A stretch of DNA of 64,000 nucleotides from Myotis daubentonii (lineage: Eukaryota > Chordata > Mammalia > Chiroptera > Vespertilionidae): the NCBI RefSeq assembly GCF_963259705.1, contig NC_081851.1, positions 12,250,145-12,314,144 on the forward strand, written 5' to 3'. The notes beneath the pieces are model-generated. The model was not told the origin of the DNA, ran no database searches, and worked only from the letters and a program-made list of their open reading frames with translations. The position numbers and the translations under genes are program-made. Of this stretch, positions 47,575-59,285 are shown in pieces (positions within the stretch are counted from its first letter, which is position 1; every line of letters begins with the position of its first letter).

Positions 47575-47795
47575 ATCTAAGTGAAGATGTGTGAGGTAGC
47601 TTGTAAGACAAGGGGCATTTGAAATGGGATTTGAAGGATTGGAGATGCGCCCTGTGAAGACGTCAGGAAAGGGCCTTTCTACAGAGGTGCACGGTGGACG
47701 GGTACAGGGGGCACACAGCACGGGACATGACTGGGACACACCCTGACTGTCCAGCAGGACATGCTCACTGTGGCGGATTGTCCAGAAGTAGGGTG

Positions 47796-48008
47796 CCCTG
47801 GCTGGTGTGGCTCAGTTGGTTGAACGTGATCCTGTGTACCAAAATGTCACCAGTTTGATTTCGGTCAGGGCGCATGCCCGGGTTGCAGACTCCATCCCCA
47901 GTAGGGGGAGGGCTTCACATCCATCAATGTTTCTCTCTCTCTATCTCTCTCTTCCTCTCCCCTCCTCTCTCTCTAAAATCAATAAAAACCTATATATTTT
48001 TAAAGTTA
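47796..48008 (+). mobile_element. Ves-type SINE
   Basis: Head GCCCTGGCTGGTGTGGCTCA, GTCAGGGCGCATGCCCGGGT, TCCCCAGTAGGGGGAGGGC, a (CT)-rich stretch and aatcaataaaaacc. Confidence 0.88.
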
Positions 48009-48195
48009 CAATTTAAAAAAGAAGAAGCAGAGTAATAATGAATGAGAACTTGGCCTACCTCTCTGAGTGGTTGTTTTTGTCATTCTAGAGTCTAGACCAT
48101 GCTCTGAGTGGAACTTGACCTTGTTCTTAATATCCAATACTGAAATGTGTCTTGTAATTATAGTATTAACAGTTAAATCTTTCAATCAGTGCAGG

Positions 48196-48310
48196 TGTTA
48201 CAGAAGAGTGGAGAAAAACCAAGCAATGCTTAGAGAGATGGAGTTACATTTATTATTGCACGCAGGCCCAGAGAAAAATGACTCTAGAATTCTGGGCGAA
48301 GTCACTCAGA
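48196..48310 (-). repeat. ERV 3' LTR, R-U5 end
   Basis: Starts TG on the plus strand and shares about 100 bp (including the polyadenylation motif AATAAA on the minus strand, and ctctagaattc) with the LTR material at 52426-52597. The U3 side extends to higher coordinates but its boundary is unclear. Confidence 0.65.
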
Positions 48311-48719
48311 AAGTTTCCTGTATTTGTATCTTTTTACCCTCTTTGTCTCCGAAAAATGGGCTTTTCTGGTCCCCTTTGTGAGTCTTAAAAAGCCCCTATG
48401 TGCTGAGTCTTTGAGACCTCAGCCAAAGTCTTGGCCTGGTGCCAGCACTGATAACTTTGTCTGGGGAAGATGGATACTTCATTCCCCACTGGTTTTCTAT
48501 ACAGGAGTCAAATCATTGACTCTTTTGGGTCATTGTTGGGGAGGGAGTTATATTGACACCTGAGGACTATAAGCTTAATAGAATTAATTCTCTGCCAAAA
48601 AAGTCAGTGGGCTTGCTTATAAGGGCCTGGAATGAGGGCCAGGAATAATCTCTAGAGAGTCCGAAGAGTCCTGGACTCTCTATTTTCCATGGCTGTCTTA
48701 AGCTGGGTGTGATGAAGAC

Positions 48720-49202
48720 ACTTCAGGATCCCGTCGACCTTGATTGCCGTGGGGGTGGTCCTCTTCATGTAGGAGTCAGTCCTTGGGTGGAAGATTTCTT
48801 TATCTAAACAGAGTCATCAGGTTGGAAGGGATGGACCAGATCAGAATTTGGTACAGGCAGAGCGTCTTGGACGTGCTTCTGGACTGCTTTCTGGATGGAC
48901 TGTAATGCCGGCAAGAACTCGAGAAAAGATTGATTATGGATTTCGGCTTTTCTAGATTGGGCAGGTCAGCGTCTGAAAGAGTCACTAGAATCTGTAGAGG
49001 CCCCAGTGGTTTTAGGGCAGCCTCCCAGGCTGCTTTGTCTGTGGCCCAGTTCCCTCTTGCTTCTGTGGAGTCTCCTTACCTTGTAAATAGCATTATGTAC
49101 ATGAGCCATTGCAGATGAGTACCTGCTATCATTATAAATTGTTACTGATTTTTCTTTTGCCCACTGGAGAACCTGAAACTGGGTGACTCGAGCGTTTGAC
49201 AT
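48720..49202 (-). pseudogene. ERV pol remnant (RNase H and integrase end)
   Basis: In minus orientation a 79-codon frame (48966-49202) carries the gammaretroviral RNase H signature around an (N)DSRY motif followed by AHVHNAIY. Adjacent lower sequence in other frames resembles the integrase C-terminal region. RNase H and the integrase end are nearly adjacent, so the middle of integrase is missing. Multiple stops and frameshifts are present. Confidence 0.7.
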
Positions 49203-50645
49203 CTAGCGCTCCATTGTGTTCTGGAGTAAAGCCTTGACTGCATGTGGGCCATTAGTTTCTGCCTATGGTTAACTTATTTGCTTTTTTGATAAGCATAGCT
49301 GTGGCTGCTACTGCCCAGAGGCAAGGAGGTCACCCAAATGTAAAGGGGTCAAGTCTTTTGGACAAATAGGTTACTGGCCTTTTCTAGGGGCTGACACTTT
49401 GGTTGTGTACCACTTTGGCTATGGCCCTTGTCTTACATACCCATAATGAAGTATAACACTGGCACTGCAGCCACTTCTGACAGCTAAATCTTTTGCTACT
49501 AAACAAGACACATGGTAGAGCTATACAAACATCTTAGGGAGGCGACCTTCTATTTTTGACCTTCTCACACAAAGCAAAACTGTCCTTGTCTCTCTGGAGT
49601 CATGTCCATGAAGATGCAGGCATTATTGAAGTCTATTATACAGTTTTCTGGAGGCTACTGTCAGGGATGTGTATGGTGGCCAGTTCCTTTTTTTTCTAGC
49701 CACAAACACAGTCTGTCCAATTTCCCTAAAATGTATTCTGAGTTGTTTTGCTATACACAGGCAGCTTAACCACTATACAACTGGGCTTGGACCTCTGTCT
49801 AGCAAACTGTAGTTTATAAGTTCAATATGCAAACTCCGGTTCTCCTAACCCAATGGGGTCTCAGCCAGACTCCTCCTCTCTTGGAGAATCTCAAAGTCCT
49901 GAAGGCTCCCCAGTCCAGGGAGAGTGTCTTTCCTTTGCCCTTTGACTTTAAGCTGCCAGTCCAAAACAGCCAGAGTTGCAGTTAGAAACAGCTTTGCATA
50001 TTGCAAAACACTCCTGTGGCAGTAACTTGGGTATTAGGCCCCTTGTCTTCCTACCAGTCCCCTTTGTGGCATAGCAGCAAACAGGCCTCTCCCAAGGGAG
50101 TGCACTGTAAGGGGATATCAGCCCCTCTTCTTCCAGCAGCAACAGGTACTGAACCCTTTCAGTACATTTGCAAACATGGAGCTTTCACTAGCTCTATCTG
50201 CTGCTTTCACAGATCCTGAGCTCACTGCTCTATTCCTGGGGCTGCAGGAAGGCTAGTAACAGTCACTGGCTTCTGGTTTAACTGCTGTAGCCAGCAATCC
50301 AAAGGCCTAAGTCTTGTATTGCTTGTTGCAAAACACTCATTACTCACTAGGCAGCAGTGGGGCAGCTCTAGTATCAGGTAAATGTCTGCTGTCCTCCACT
50401 TTTCTGCAGGCAGCTCACGAATCCAGCCCCTACCCCCGCTTCTTTCACCTGGCTTTCTGGGGCTGAGTCTGCCTAGCAACCAGTTCTAAATCACCAGGGC
50501 AGCTGTGGACTTCAGCTCCATTTCTCCTCCACTTGGCTCTTGGGAATTTAGTGTGTGTGTGTGTGTGTTTAATGTATTAGAATTCTTTATTCTTAGAAAT
50601 GTCAATCCTTTAATGATTACCAAAAGTGAATTGTCAGCATTTTTA

Positions 50646-50720
50646 TTTATTTATTTATTTATTTATTTAAATCTTTAACTTCTTTATTAGTTAAGGAATT
50701 ACAAATGTGTCATCATCCTA
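50646..50720 (-). mobile_element. 75-bp L1-tip insertion with perfect 13-bp TSD
   Basis: GTCAGCATTTTTA occurs at 50633-50645 and 50721-50733. The insert is a (TTTA)n tail and a short stretch resembling the L1 3' tip (ttaaggaattacaaatgtgt). Confidence 0.8.
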
Positions 50721-51270
50721 GTCAGCATTTTTAGATTAATATTTATGAACTTATAGTATATTGTATTGGTCTAATTTAGTATTCGAAGGGTTAAAAATAA
50801 GAAACCCGGGCAGAGAAAGATTAATTGTACTTGCAGAAAACTTGTGACCTTGAATCTAGTGAAGTTCTGATAAGACACCTAGTAGGCTACGGACCAGACC
50901 CCTACACCAGCAGAGTGGTCTGCAGCCAGTAAAAATCAACAAAAACCTACCTTTCCCTGCTTCAAATTTAACAGCCGACACCCCCCCTTGTCCCCCAGCC
51001 CAGGGCCCGTTGCTTGTCTCCCTCTCCTATTGTGAGTCAGAGGAAGACAATTCCTACAGAGGGGGGAAATAGAAACAGTGGGAGTTGTGGAGAAAACCAC
51101 AGACTACCACTGTAGTAGTCCTCCCTCCTGGAGGCTGGGGTCCACCCTGTGGAGAAAAATGACTTTTAGTCAGCCTGGAAAGATAGCAGATGAGAATAAG
51201 GGTGTGTAGGGAGATCTTGCAACTGAAAGCCTGGAGGGCCTCCTGAAAGAAAAGATCTTTAGTCCAGTTA

Positions 51271-51414
51271 CAGATGTTGTCAGAATCAGGATGAAGGAGG
51301 AAGGGAAATACCAGGTTATGTCCTCTATGAGGAGCCTAATAAGTAACTGAAAACAGCAAGTCAAACAAAAACACAACCACGAAGACAACAGACTGCACAA
51401 GACACACAAACAAG
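51271..51414. repeat. 144-bp direct repeat, ERV-internal copy
   Basis: Matches 53214-53358 with about three differences, from cagatgttgtcagaatcagg to acacacaaacaag. The other copy is outside the ERV. Confidence 0.9.
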
Positions 51415-52408
51415 GTTAATGGTGTCCATAGACAGTTAATAATAACTTCAGACTTAGTTCCGCCTCAGGTGGCTCATGTTGGACTATGATGTCACAGGCA
51501 GGGGCAGGGCCCTTAAATCTCTCTGCCCTGCGGAGCTGTAAGCCCTGCCCCTGGAAGTCTCTGTCCACCAAAAGAGATAAGAAAAGCCATAAATAACAAG
51601 TTTTTGTTTTTTGAAGTTTACTACTTTGTTGCAAATAGTTAACTTGAAAACAATTCACTCTTGCTTTTCTTACAAGCAATCTCAAAACCAAGCAATCTTG
51701 GAACCTAGCTGGCCTTTGTTTAAGCCTTTAAATTTACCCCAGAACTTCAAAATTTCCTATTTAATACAGCAAATTCACAACTCAGGGAAGAGCAACCACT
51801 AGACAGAAATTTTTATTAGCTAAGTGGGCTGATTCCCTCTGTGATAGAGAGCAAACGTCTCTGAGAAAAATAACTCAGCAGCACTGCTTAAGACTTTTGC
51901 AGATTATCATGGGTTCATCCTTTAATAAATCAAACGTTTAGCCAGACGAATCAACAGAAATGTAGAATAAATCAAAGTAGCTTTCTCTTTTACACAGGCT
52001 TTCACACTTATATTTTTACACCAGACAATCCAAGTTTTTTACTTTACCAGATATTTACTCAGAGTTTAATAATCCATCTGATTCCTGATTAATTGCCTAA
52101 GGAAGCTGTAGGCAATTAATGGCTTCTGGGGAGGTGATCAAGCTCCCCCTTCCACTCACTTGGAGTGGGCCTGACTGATAGGGGCCCCTACCTTACCAAT
52201 TCTGTCGACAGGTCCAGAGGTGTCTGTCCACTCTCTCCAGATGCTGGCCAGGTCCTGGGCTGAGGTGCGGGAGTGCTCAGAGTCCCCAGGTTTAATTCTG
52301 CTAAGATCAGCAGTGTGCATGCCTCTCAGAGGCCTGTTCGACACCCCTGGGTCCCCAACCTAGTCCAATCAGCGGAGGCCAAAAGGCCAAGCATGGGTTG
52401 GTTTTCTT

Positions 52409-52421
52409 GGTCAGGGAACCA
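52409..52421 (-). promoter_or_regulatory. ERV primer-binding site, tRNA-Glu type
   Basis: The minus strand reads TGGTTCCCTGACC, complementary to the 3' end of tRNA-Glu (13 of 13, then diverging). It lies 4 nt from the LTR end at 52426, the correct place for a retroviral PBS. Confidence 0.75.
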
Positions 52422-52425
52422 ATAA

Positions 52426-52597
52426 TGTTACAGAAGACCGGAGAAGAACCAAGCAATGCTTAGAGAGATGGAGTTACATTTATTATTACGTGCGGGCCCT
52501 GAATTCTAGAGACATTTTTCTCTGGGCCCACGCATAATAAAAAATGTAACTCCATCTCTCTCAGCATTGCTTGGTTCTTCTCCAGTCTTCTCTAACA
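52426..52597. repeat. 172-bp palindrome of LTR R-U5 sequence
   Basis: Left arm 52426-52499 and right arm 52524-52597 are 74-bp inverted copies (67 of 74 match) around a 24-nt loop. Each arm is an LTR R-U5 end: the left in ERV orientation next to the PBS, the right inverted and ending at the same U5 terminus. No U3 is present. Confidence 0.9.
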
Positions 52598-52879
52598 GGT
52601 ATCTCCTAGGTGAAGGCCACCAGGAGAAGAGGAGAGAGAAGGAGGGCATGTGAAAGGTGAATCAGGGTTAAGACCCAGGCCACCAGACTGTGTCAGGCAG
52701 AATCAGTCTAAAGGATAGCTCAGCATCCTAGGAGACACCTCCACCTACGAACTCCCTGGCCCATGAAGACATCTGGATGCTCAACTGGCCAGAGACACAG
52801 CCTGCTGTTTCACATGCCAGTTAGGAGTCATATACCCTGGGAGTTTGTCCAGGAAGACCTGCGGTCAATAATACAATAG

Positions 52880-53110
52880 GTACCGTGTATCACCTGCTTC
52901 CCATGTGCCAGGCACCATGCTAGAAACTATAGGTGCAATTGCAAAAGAACAAAACAAAAACAACACCCCCCCACTCATTCAATTATCAAAGCAATCTTGC
53001 AAGGTTGTATTAAGGTAACCTTCAACAGTGAGGCCACAGTCCAGCAGGTCTCACATCTAGAGAGTGGCAGGTGGGGGTTGAACCCACAGCTGCCCGGCTC
53101 TGCAGCCGTC
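52880..53110 (-). mobile_element. MIR
   Basis: Antisense MIR text: cccatgtgccaggcaccatg, actcattcaattatcaaagc, agagagtggcaggtgggggt, tgaacccacagctgcccggc. Confidence 0.75.
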
Positions 53111-53170
53111 TTTCACACCACCCGGCCCCTCTCTGCACAGTTCTACATCTTTGACACCCATCTTCATGAG

Positions 53171-53215
53171 TGCACCCTCCCTGGCCACCCAGAGGAGGTG
53201 GCCAGGGAGGGTGCA
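53171..53215. repeat. Perfect 18-bp inverted repeat at duplication junction
   Basis: TGCACCCTCCCTGGCCAC (53171-53188) and its exact reverse complement (53198-53215), with a 9-nt loop. The right arm runs straight into the duplicated block at 53214. Confidence 0.9.
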
Positions 53216-53358
53216 GATGTTGTCAGAATCAGGATGAAGGAGGAAGGGAAAGACCAGGTTATGTCCTCTATGAGGAGCCTAATAAGTAACTGAAAACAGC
53301 AAGTCAAACAAAAAACACAACCACGAAGACAACAGACTGCAGAAGACACACAAACAAG
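53214..53358. repeat. 145-bp direct repeat, second copy
   Basis: Copy of 51271-51414 in the same orientation, 1.94 kb away. About three differences including a one-base A insertion. Confidence 0.9.
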
Positions 53359-54248
53359 ACACCCTCACCCAGCACCAAGACTCAGGGAGCGGAGGCAGTG
53401 GCACGGTTGTGAATTCCACTTCTTCAGGCCTGCTCAGGGGTGTCAGGTTAGTGGGGTGAGCACACTGGGAAGTGGGAGCGAAGTGGCTCTCAGGAGGGAG
53501 TATCAGCTTCCACAACCAGCTCCTACAGCGAGGCTGCTTTGGTCTCACTGAGGCTGAAAAGGACCAGGTGACCTCTGGGCACTTGGTGGTGATGCAGATT
53601 CTCAGGGAGCCCCAACCCCGGCCCCTGAGCCAGAAACCCAGGGTCCGTCCTGTGTCCAGGCAGCCCAGGTGAGCATGAGGCAGGCCTCAGTCTGAGAAGC
53701 ACGCATCAGACCATGGACTTTAGGGCAGGGCTTTGGTTTCTCTCCAGCCCCGGCGCACAGTGCTCTGTAGACAGAAACAGAAATGATGGGAGACAGAGAC
53801 CATGTACATATTGCCTTCAGGACTGCCCACCTGACTAGGCACCTGGTTTACTTTGTTTTTTGGGGGGAGCAGGAATCATGCGTGCTGCCTAACACAGAGT
53901 ACACGCTCAGTACATATCTACTGAACAAATAGTCTGTATTCCGTGTCACCAGGATCCATTAATGCAGGCCAGAGAATTCGCTATGTGGCCGGAGAGAGTT
54001 CCACTGTGTATGCTTAAGGGGAGGGAGACAATTACTAAAATCCTCCAAGGGTCTCAACTGTCAGGCAGTGACCTTCATCTGTGCATGGAGGCAACAGCTC
54101 AGTAACAGGTGCACGTGCAGGTTCAGGAAAGCTACATGGTGACTCGAGGGTTTCCTAAATCCGCTGATGTCCAGGGGTCAGAGCTACAGAGCAGCGCTCA
54201 GCAAACTGGTGCTGCAGGCCGACTCCAGCTCGCCACCCTTCTTTTGTT
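53359..54248. other. Unique sequence with L2/MIR-like end
   Basis: About 53850-53940 (tgcctaacacagagtacacg...tctactgaacaaatagt) resembles an L2 3' end in plus orientation. Otherwise unassigned. Confidence 0.4.
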
Positions 54249-54498
54249 TGTGTTAATCCTGACCCAAGGATATTTCTTTCATTGATTTTTATAGACAGTG
54301 GAAGGGGTTAAGGGAGGGGCAGAGAGAGAGAAACATCAATGTGAGAGAGACACAATGACTGGCTGCCTCCTGCACATGCCCTGACCAAGACTGGTGGATC
54401 AAGCTTGCAACTGAGGTACATGCCCTTGACTGGAATCGAACTTGAGACCCTACAGTCCACAGGCTGATGCTCTAACCACTGATCCAAGCCGGCTAGGA
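54249..54498 (-). mobile_element. Ves-type SINE
   Basis: From taatcctgacccaaggatat and cattgatttttatagacagt to a right head reading CCTAGCCGGCTTGGATCAG on the minus strand. Confidence 0.85.
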
Positions 54499-56019
54499 CT
54501 TGCCACTTGTTTTTGTATGGCCTGTGAGTTAAGCAGTCTTTACATTTTTTAATGATTAAAACAAAATATTTTTAAAGAACAGACTTTTGTAAAAACTCTA
54601 TAGAATTCAAAGGACAGTGTCCATAACAAAAGTGTCATTGGAGCACAGCCTTCCCTTTTATTGACAGATGGTCTAGGACCGCCTCCTGCCCAGGGGCAGC
54701 GTAGAGTAACTGCACAGAGACTGCATGGCTCAGGCCCTCCATGCTGGCCTTTCTGCCCGCTCCCTGCACAGATGGAGAAAACAGCCTCCCAGGTCTGGGT
54801 GGGCTGCCAGCACAGTCACTTTCTGGCTAGTGATTATGTTCCCCATCCAAGCCAGCTCTGCAGCCAGGTGGCACCAGCCCCACCCCATCCCTCTCTGTGA
54901 CTTTGCTGTCCAGGTCTCCCCTCTGGTCCAGGTCCATCTGAGGGGAGAGAGGAAAGAGCACTCCCAGGCCTCACACAGCATAGGGGGAGCGCAGTCATGC
55001 TCCTCCAGGAACTCCTCCAGGGTGACCATCCTCTGCTCTGGGGGACCCAGGGCTACCCCAAGGCCTGGGGCTGGGCCCCACCCCTCTACTGGATGCCTCC
55101 TGGTGGAGAGGCCCATCCTGGGTGGCGGGTACGCCTGGAGGCTGAGGGTAGTGTGGCCTGGGGTGCTGGCATCGCGGGGCGGGGCAAAGTGCTGTGTCCC
55201 TGCTGGGCATCAGGTCCTCACTGCTCTTGGGTTTGTGGTGGAGCCAGCCGGGTTGGAGGAACCTGGTGTCAGGGCGAGGGGACACAGAGGGACACACGTC
55301 AGTCTCTCACTCTCACTCACCTACCTCCAGTGGGCTCTGTGCTGCCTCCGACTCACGGAACACAGGGAGCCCCGCTGGGGAACCCAGAGCACACTTCTCC
55401 CAGGCTGGCACTGGGATGTCAAGGACATGCTGGGATTCTCTAGAAGTTCACAGTGGGGTTTAAAAACAAAATAACGTGGGAGGGAAGCACAGAGCTCCTG
55501 CTAAAGCTGAAATTAGCAACAGCTGTGAGGCACCACTCTCCTTAGCCCTTGGGACAGCGTAGACAGACCATCTTCTGCACCATTAACAAACTTAAACGCT
55601 GTAAAGGAATCACACTCACCCGTGTCCTCTGACCACGATGGACCGGAACTCCCAGCCCTGTCCCCATCTGGAAGCTGCAGGAACCCACACTTGGAGGATG
55701 GGTGGCTCGCCCAGGTGCCCAGAGCTGGTCAGTGAGGAGAAGGGATCTGGATCCAAATCCATGAAAACTCTCAGGTCTGAGCCTGAAACTGCATGATGTG
55801 CCCTATGGAGGCAAACCCATCATGCTGTGAAGAACTTGCGAATTGTCTTCTTTAAATCACACAAATAACATAAAGCCCAGAGCCCAGATCCAAGGGCACT
55901 GGAAAGTGCCCAGAAGGAAAGCCGACTTACCCCTCAGGCCACGAGGTGATCTGTCACTGGACGCATCACTAGGGCTCTCCAAGATGCCTGGTCGATACCC
56001 TGAGAGGAAAGGACAATTC
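54499..56019. other. Unique sequence with long GC-rich open frames
   Basis: A 249-codon frame (54725-55474, plus) and overlapping frames on the other strand (54730-55116; contains VTLEEFLEE) coexist. None has a clear start context, splice pattern or known domain; GC-rich composition explains their length. The minus-strand frame is the only one I would recheck. Confidence 0.35.
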
Positions 56020-56021
56020 TT

Positions 56022-56052
<31 letters not shown>

Positions 56053-56073
56053 CTTATTTATTTATTTATTTAT
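56022..56073. repeat. (TTTA)n microsatellite from L1 poly(A)
   Basis: About 13 TTTA units with one TTAC interruption, directly at the 3' end of L1-B. Confidence 0.9.
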
Positions 56074-56346
56074 TTTTTTATTGCTTATAGTATTACAAAG
56101 GGTATTACATATGTGTCCCTTTTTTCCCCCCCGCCCTTGACAATCCCCTGGCCTACCCTACCCCCCAGTGTCTTATGTCCATTGGTTATGCTTATATGCA
56201 TGCATACAAGACCTTTGGTTGATCTCTTACCCACCTCCCTCCTGCCCCCCAACCCTCCCCCGGCCTTCCCACTGCAGCTTGACAATCTGTTTGAGGCTGC
56301 TCTGCCTCTGTATCTATTATTGTTCAAAAGTTTATAATTTTCTCTA

Positions 56347-58930
56347 TTATCCATGACTGAGTGAGATCATGTGGTATTTTTCCTTCACTGACTGGCTTAT
56401 TTCACTTAGCATAATGCTCTCCAGTTCCATCCATGCCGTTGCAAATGGTAAGAGTTCCTTCTTTTTTATAGCAGCATAGTATTCTATCCTGTAGATGTAC
56501 CACTGTTTTCTAATCCATTCATCTACTGATGGGCACTTAGGCTGTTTCCAGATGCTAGCTATGGTGAATTGTGCTGCTATGAACATATGGGTGCATATAT
56601 CCTTTCTGATTGGTGTTTCTGGTTTCTTGGGATATATTCCTAGAAGTGGGATCACACAGTCAAATGGGAGTTCCATTTTTAGTTTTTTGAGGAAACTCCA
56701 TAGTGTCTTCCATAGTGGCTGCACCAGTCTGCATTCCCACCAGCAGTGCACGAGTGTTCCTTTTTCTCCACATCCTCTCCAGCACTTGTCCTTTGTGGAT
56801 TTGTTGATGATAGCCAATCTGACAGGTGTGAGATGGTACCTCATTGTTGTTTTGATTTGCATCTCTCGGATGATTAGTGACTTTGAGCATGTTTTCATAT
56901 GTCTCTTGGCTTTCTGAATGTCCTCTTTTGAAAGGTGTCTATTTAGGTGCTTTGCCCATTTTTTGATTGGATTGTTTACCTTCCTTTTGTTAAGTTGTAT
57001 GAGTTCCCTATAAATTTTGCAGATTAGGCCCTTATCAGATATGACATTGGCAAATATGTTTTCCCACGCAGTGGGTTTTCTCATTGTTTTGTTGATGGTT
57101 TCTTTTGCTGTGCAGAAGCTCTTTATTTTGATGTAGTCCCATTTGTTCATTTTCTCTTTAGTTTCCAGTGCCCTATTAGCTGTATCAGTGAAGAAATTGC
57201 TTCGGTATATGTCTGAGATTTTGTTGCCTGTGGATTCATCTAGAATTTTTATGGCTTCCTGTCGTACATTTAAGTCCTTTATCCATTTTGAGTTTATTTT
57301 TGTGTATGGTGTAAGTTGGTGGTCTAGTTTCATTTTCTTGCATATATCTGTCCAATTTTCCCAACACCATTTATTGAAGAAACTATCTTGGCTCCATTGT
57401 ATGTTCTTGCCTCCTTTGTCAAATATTAATTGAGCATATTGGTTCGGGCCGATTTCTGGGCTCTCTATTCTATTCCATTGATCTATATGCCTGTTCTTGT
57501 GCCAGTACCAGGCAGTTTTGAGAACAGTGGCTTTGTAATACATCTTGATATCTGGTATTGAGATCCCACCTACTTTGTTCTTTTTCAGGATTGCTGCAGC
57601 TATTCAGGGTCTTTTTTTATTCCAGATGAGTTTTCGGAGAGTTCGTTCTAGATCTGTGAAGTATGTCGTTGGTATTTTAATGGGAAGTGCGTTGAATTTA
57701 TAGATTGCTTTGGGTAGTATGGACATTTTAATGATGTTGATTCTACCAATCCATGAACACGGTATGTTCTTCCATCTGTTTATGTCTTCCTCTATATCTT
57801 TTTTCAACGTCCTGTAGTTTTCTGATTAGAGGTCCTTTACCTCTTTAGTTAAGTTTATTCCTAGGTAGCTTAATTTTTTTGGTGCGATTGTGAATTGGAT
57901 TGTTTTTATAATCTCTCTTTCTGAAAGTTCACTATTGGTGTATAGAAATGCCTCAGATTTCTTGGGGTTAATTTTGTATCCTGCTACATTGCCAAATTCA
58001 TGTATTAAGTCTAGTAGCTTTTTGATGGAGTCTCTAGGGTTTTGTGTGTATAATATCATGTCGTCTGCAAATAAGGACAGTTTTACTTCCTCTTTTCCAA
58101 TTTGGATGCCTTTTATTTCTTCTTCTTGCCTAATTGTGATGGCTAATAGTTCCAGTACTATGTTGAACAGGAGTGGTGAGAGTGGGCATCCCTGTCTTGT
58201 TCCTGTTCTTAGGGGAAATGCTGTTAGTTTTTGTCCATTGAGTATGATGTTGGCTGTGGGTTTGTCATATATGGCTTTTATTATGTTGAGGTATGATCCT
58301 TCAATTCCCACCTTGCTGAGAGTTTTTATCAAAAATGGGTGTTGGATTTTGTCAAATGCTTTTTCTGCATCAATTGATATGACCATGTGGTTTTTTTCTT
58401 TCAATTTGTTTATGTGATGTATCACGTTTATTGATTTGCGGATATTGTACCATCCTTGCATCCCTGGGGTAAATCCTACTTGGTCATGGTGTATGATACT
58501 TCTGATGTACTGCTGGATCCGATTTGCTAAGATTTTGTTGAGGATTTTGGCATCTATGTTCATGAGGGATATTGGCTTATAATTCTCTTTCACTTTGTTG
58601 TTTTTACCTGGTTTTGGTATTAGGGTGATGCTGGCTTCATAGATTGAGCTTGGAAGTGTTCCTTCCTCTTGAATTTTTCGTAGTAGTCTGAGGAGGATAG
58701 GTTTTAGTTCTTCCTTGAATGTTTGGTAAAACTCCCCTGTGAAGCCGTCTGGTCCTGGGCTTTTGTTTGATGGAAGCTTTTTGATGACTGCTTTAATTTC
58801 TTCCATAGTTATTGGCCTATTGAGATTTTTAGATTCTTCCTGATTGAGTTTTGGAATGTTGTATTTTTCTAGGAATTTGTCCATTTCCTCCATGTTGTCT
58901 ACTTTGTTGGAGTAGAGCTGTGCATAGTAT
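56347..58930 (-). pseudogene. L1-B ORF2, partial
   Basis: The RT domain is open over 355 codons (58893-57826; [16 protein letters not shown]) until a TAC-to-TAA stop. A 68-codon piece ends at TGA 57604-57606. The C-terminal 398 codons (57543-56347), with the cysteine motif CWRGCG...HCWWEC, are uninterrupted. Confidence 0.85.
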
Positions 58931-59285
58931 TTTTTTTTTCTTTCTTTTTTTTTTTTTTTTATTTTATTGCTTAAAGTATTACAAAGGGTATTACATATGT
59001 ATCCATTTTATCCCCCCGCCCTAGACAGTCCCCTAGCCTCCCCTATCACCCAGTGTCTTATGTCCATTGGTTATGCTTATATGCATGCATACAAGTCCTT
59101 TAGTTGATCTCTTACCCCCCTACCTCCTGCCCCCCAACCCTTCCCGGCCTTCCCGCTGCAGCTCGACAATCTGTTTGAGGCAGCTCTGCCTCTGTATCTA
59201 TTATTGTTCAAAAGTTTATAATGGTCTCTATTGTCCACGAATGAGTGAGATCATGTGGTATTTTTCCTTTATTGACTGGCTTATT

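Larger units (their letters stand above)
49203..52408 (-). other. ERV internal region, unassigned
   Basis: No retroviral domain was recognised. Contains a (GT)n at 50550-50569, a 75-bp L1-tip insertion at 50646-50720, and the donor copy of a 144-bp duplication at 51271-51414. Short open frames have no motifs. Confidence 0.4.
48196..52597 (-). pseudogene. Decayed gammaretrovirus-like ERV
   Basis: A minus-strand provirus remnant. At the low-coordinate end an LTR end reads TGTTACAG on the plus strand (CTGTAACA at the U5 end). Next, in minus orientation, come integrase-like and RNase H-like pol remains (about 48720-49200), then unassigned internal sequence, and a tRNA-Glu-type primer-binding site at 52409-52421 beside the 5' LTR end. 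Length is about 4.4 kb, well short of a complete provirus. Frames are broken and most of integrase appears deleted; gag and env were not recognised. It cannot encode a virus. Confidence 0.75.
56020..58930 (-). mobile_element. L1 copy B, interrupted by L1 copy C
   Basis: The 3' end is at the (TTTA)n tract (56022-56073). The 3' UTR and ORF2 run upward to 58930, where a second L1's poly-T begins in mid-ORF2 at the same codon region seen intact in copy C. The remainder of copy B may lie beyond 64000. Confidence 0.85.

Noticed and set aside
48196..52597. An intact, potentially active retrovirus
   Set aside because: Only pol fragments are recognisable, frames are broken, most of integrase is missing and the 5' LTR lacks U3.
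54725..55474. 249-codon plus-strand frame and minus-strand VTLEEFLEE frame
   Set aside because: No domain, splice or start evidence that I can defend; kept only as unassigned sequence.
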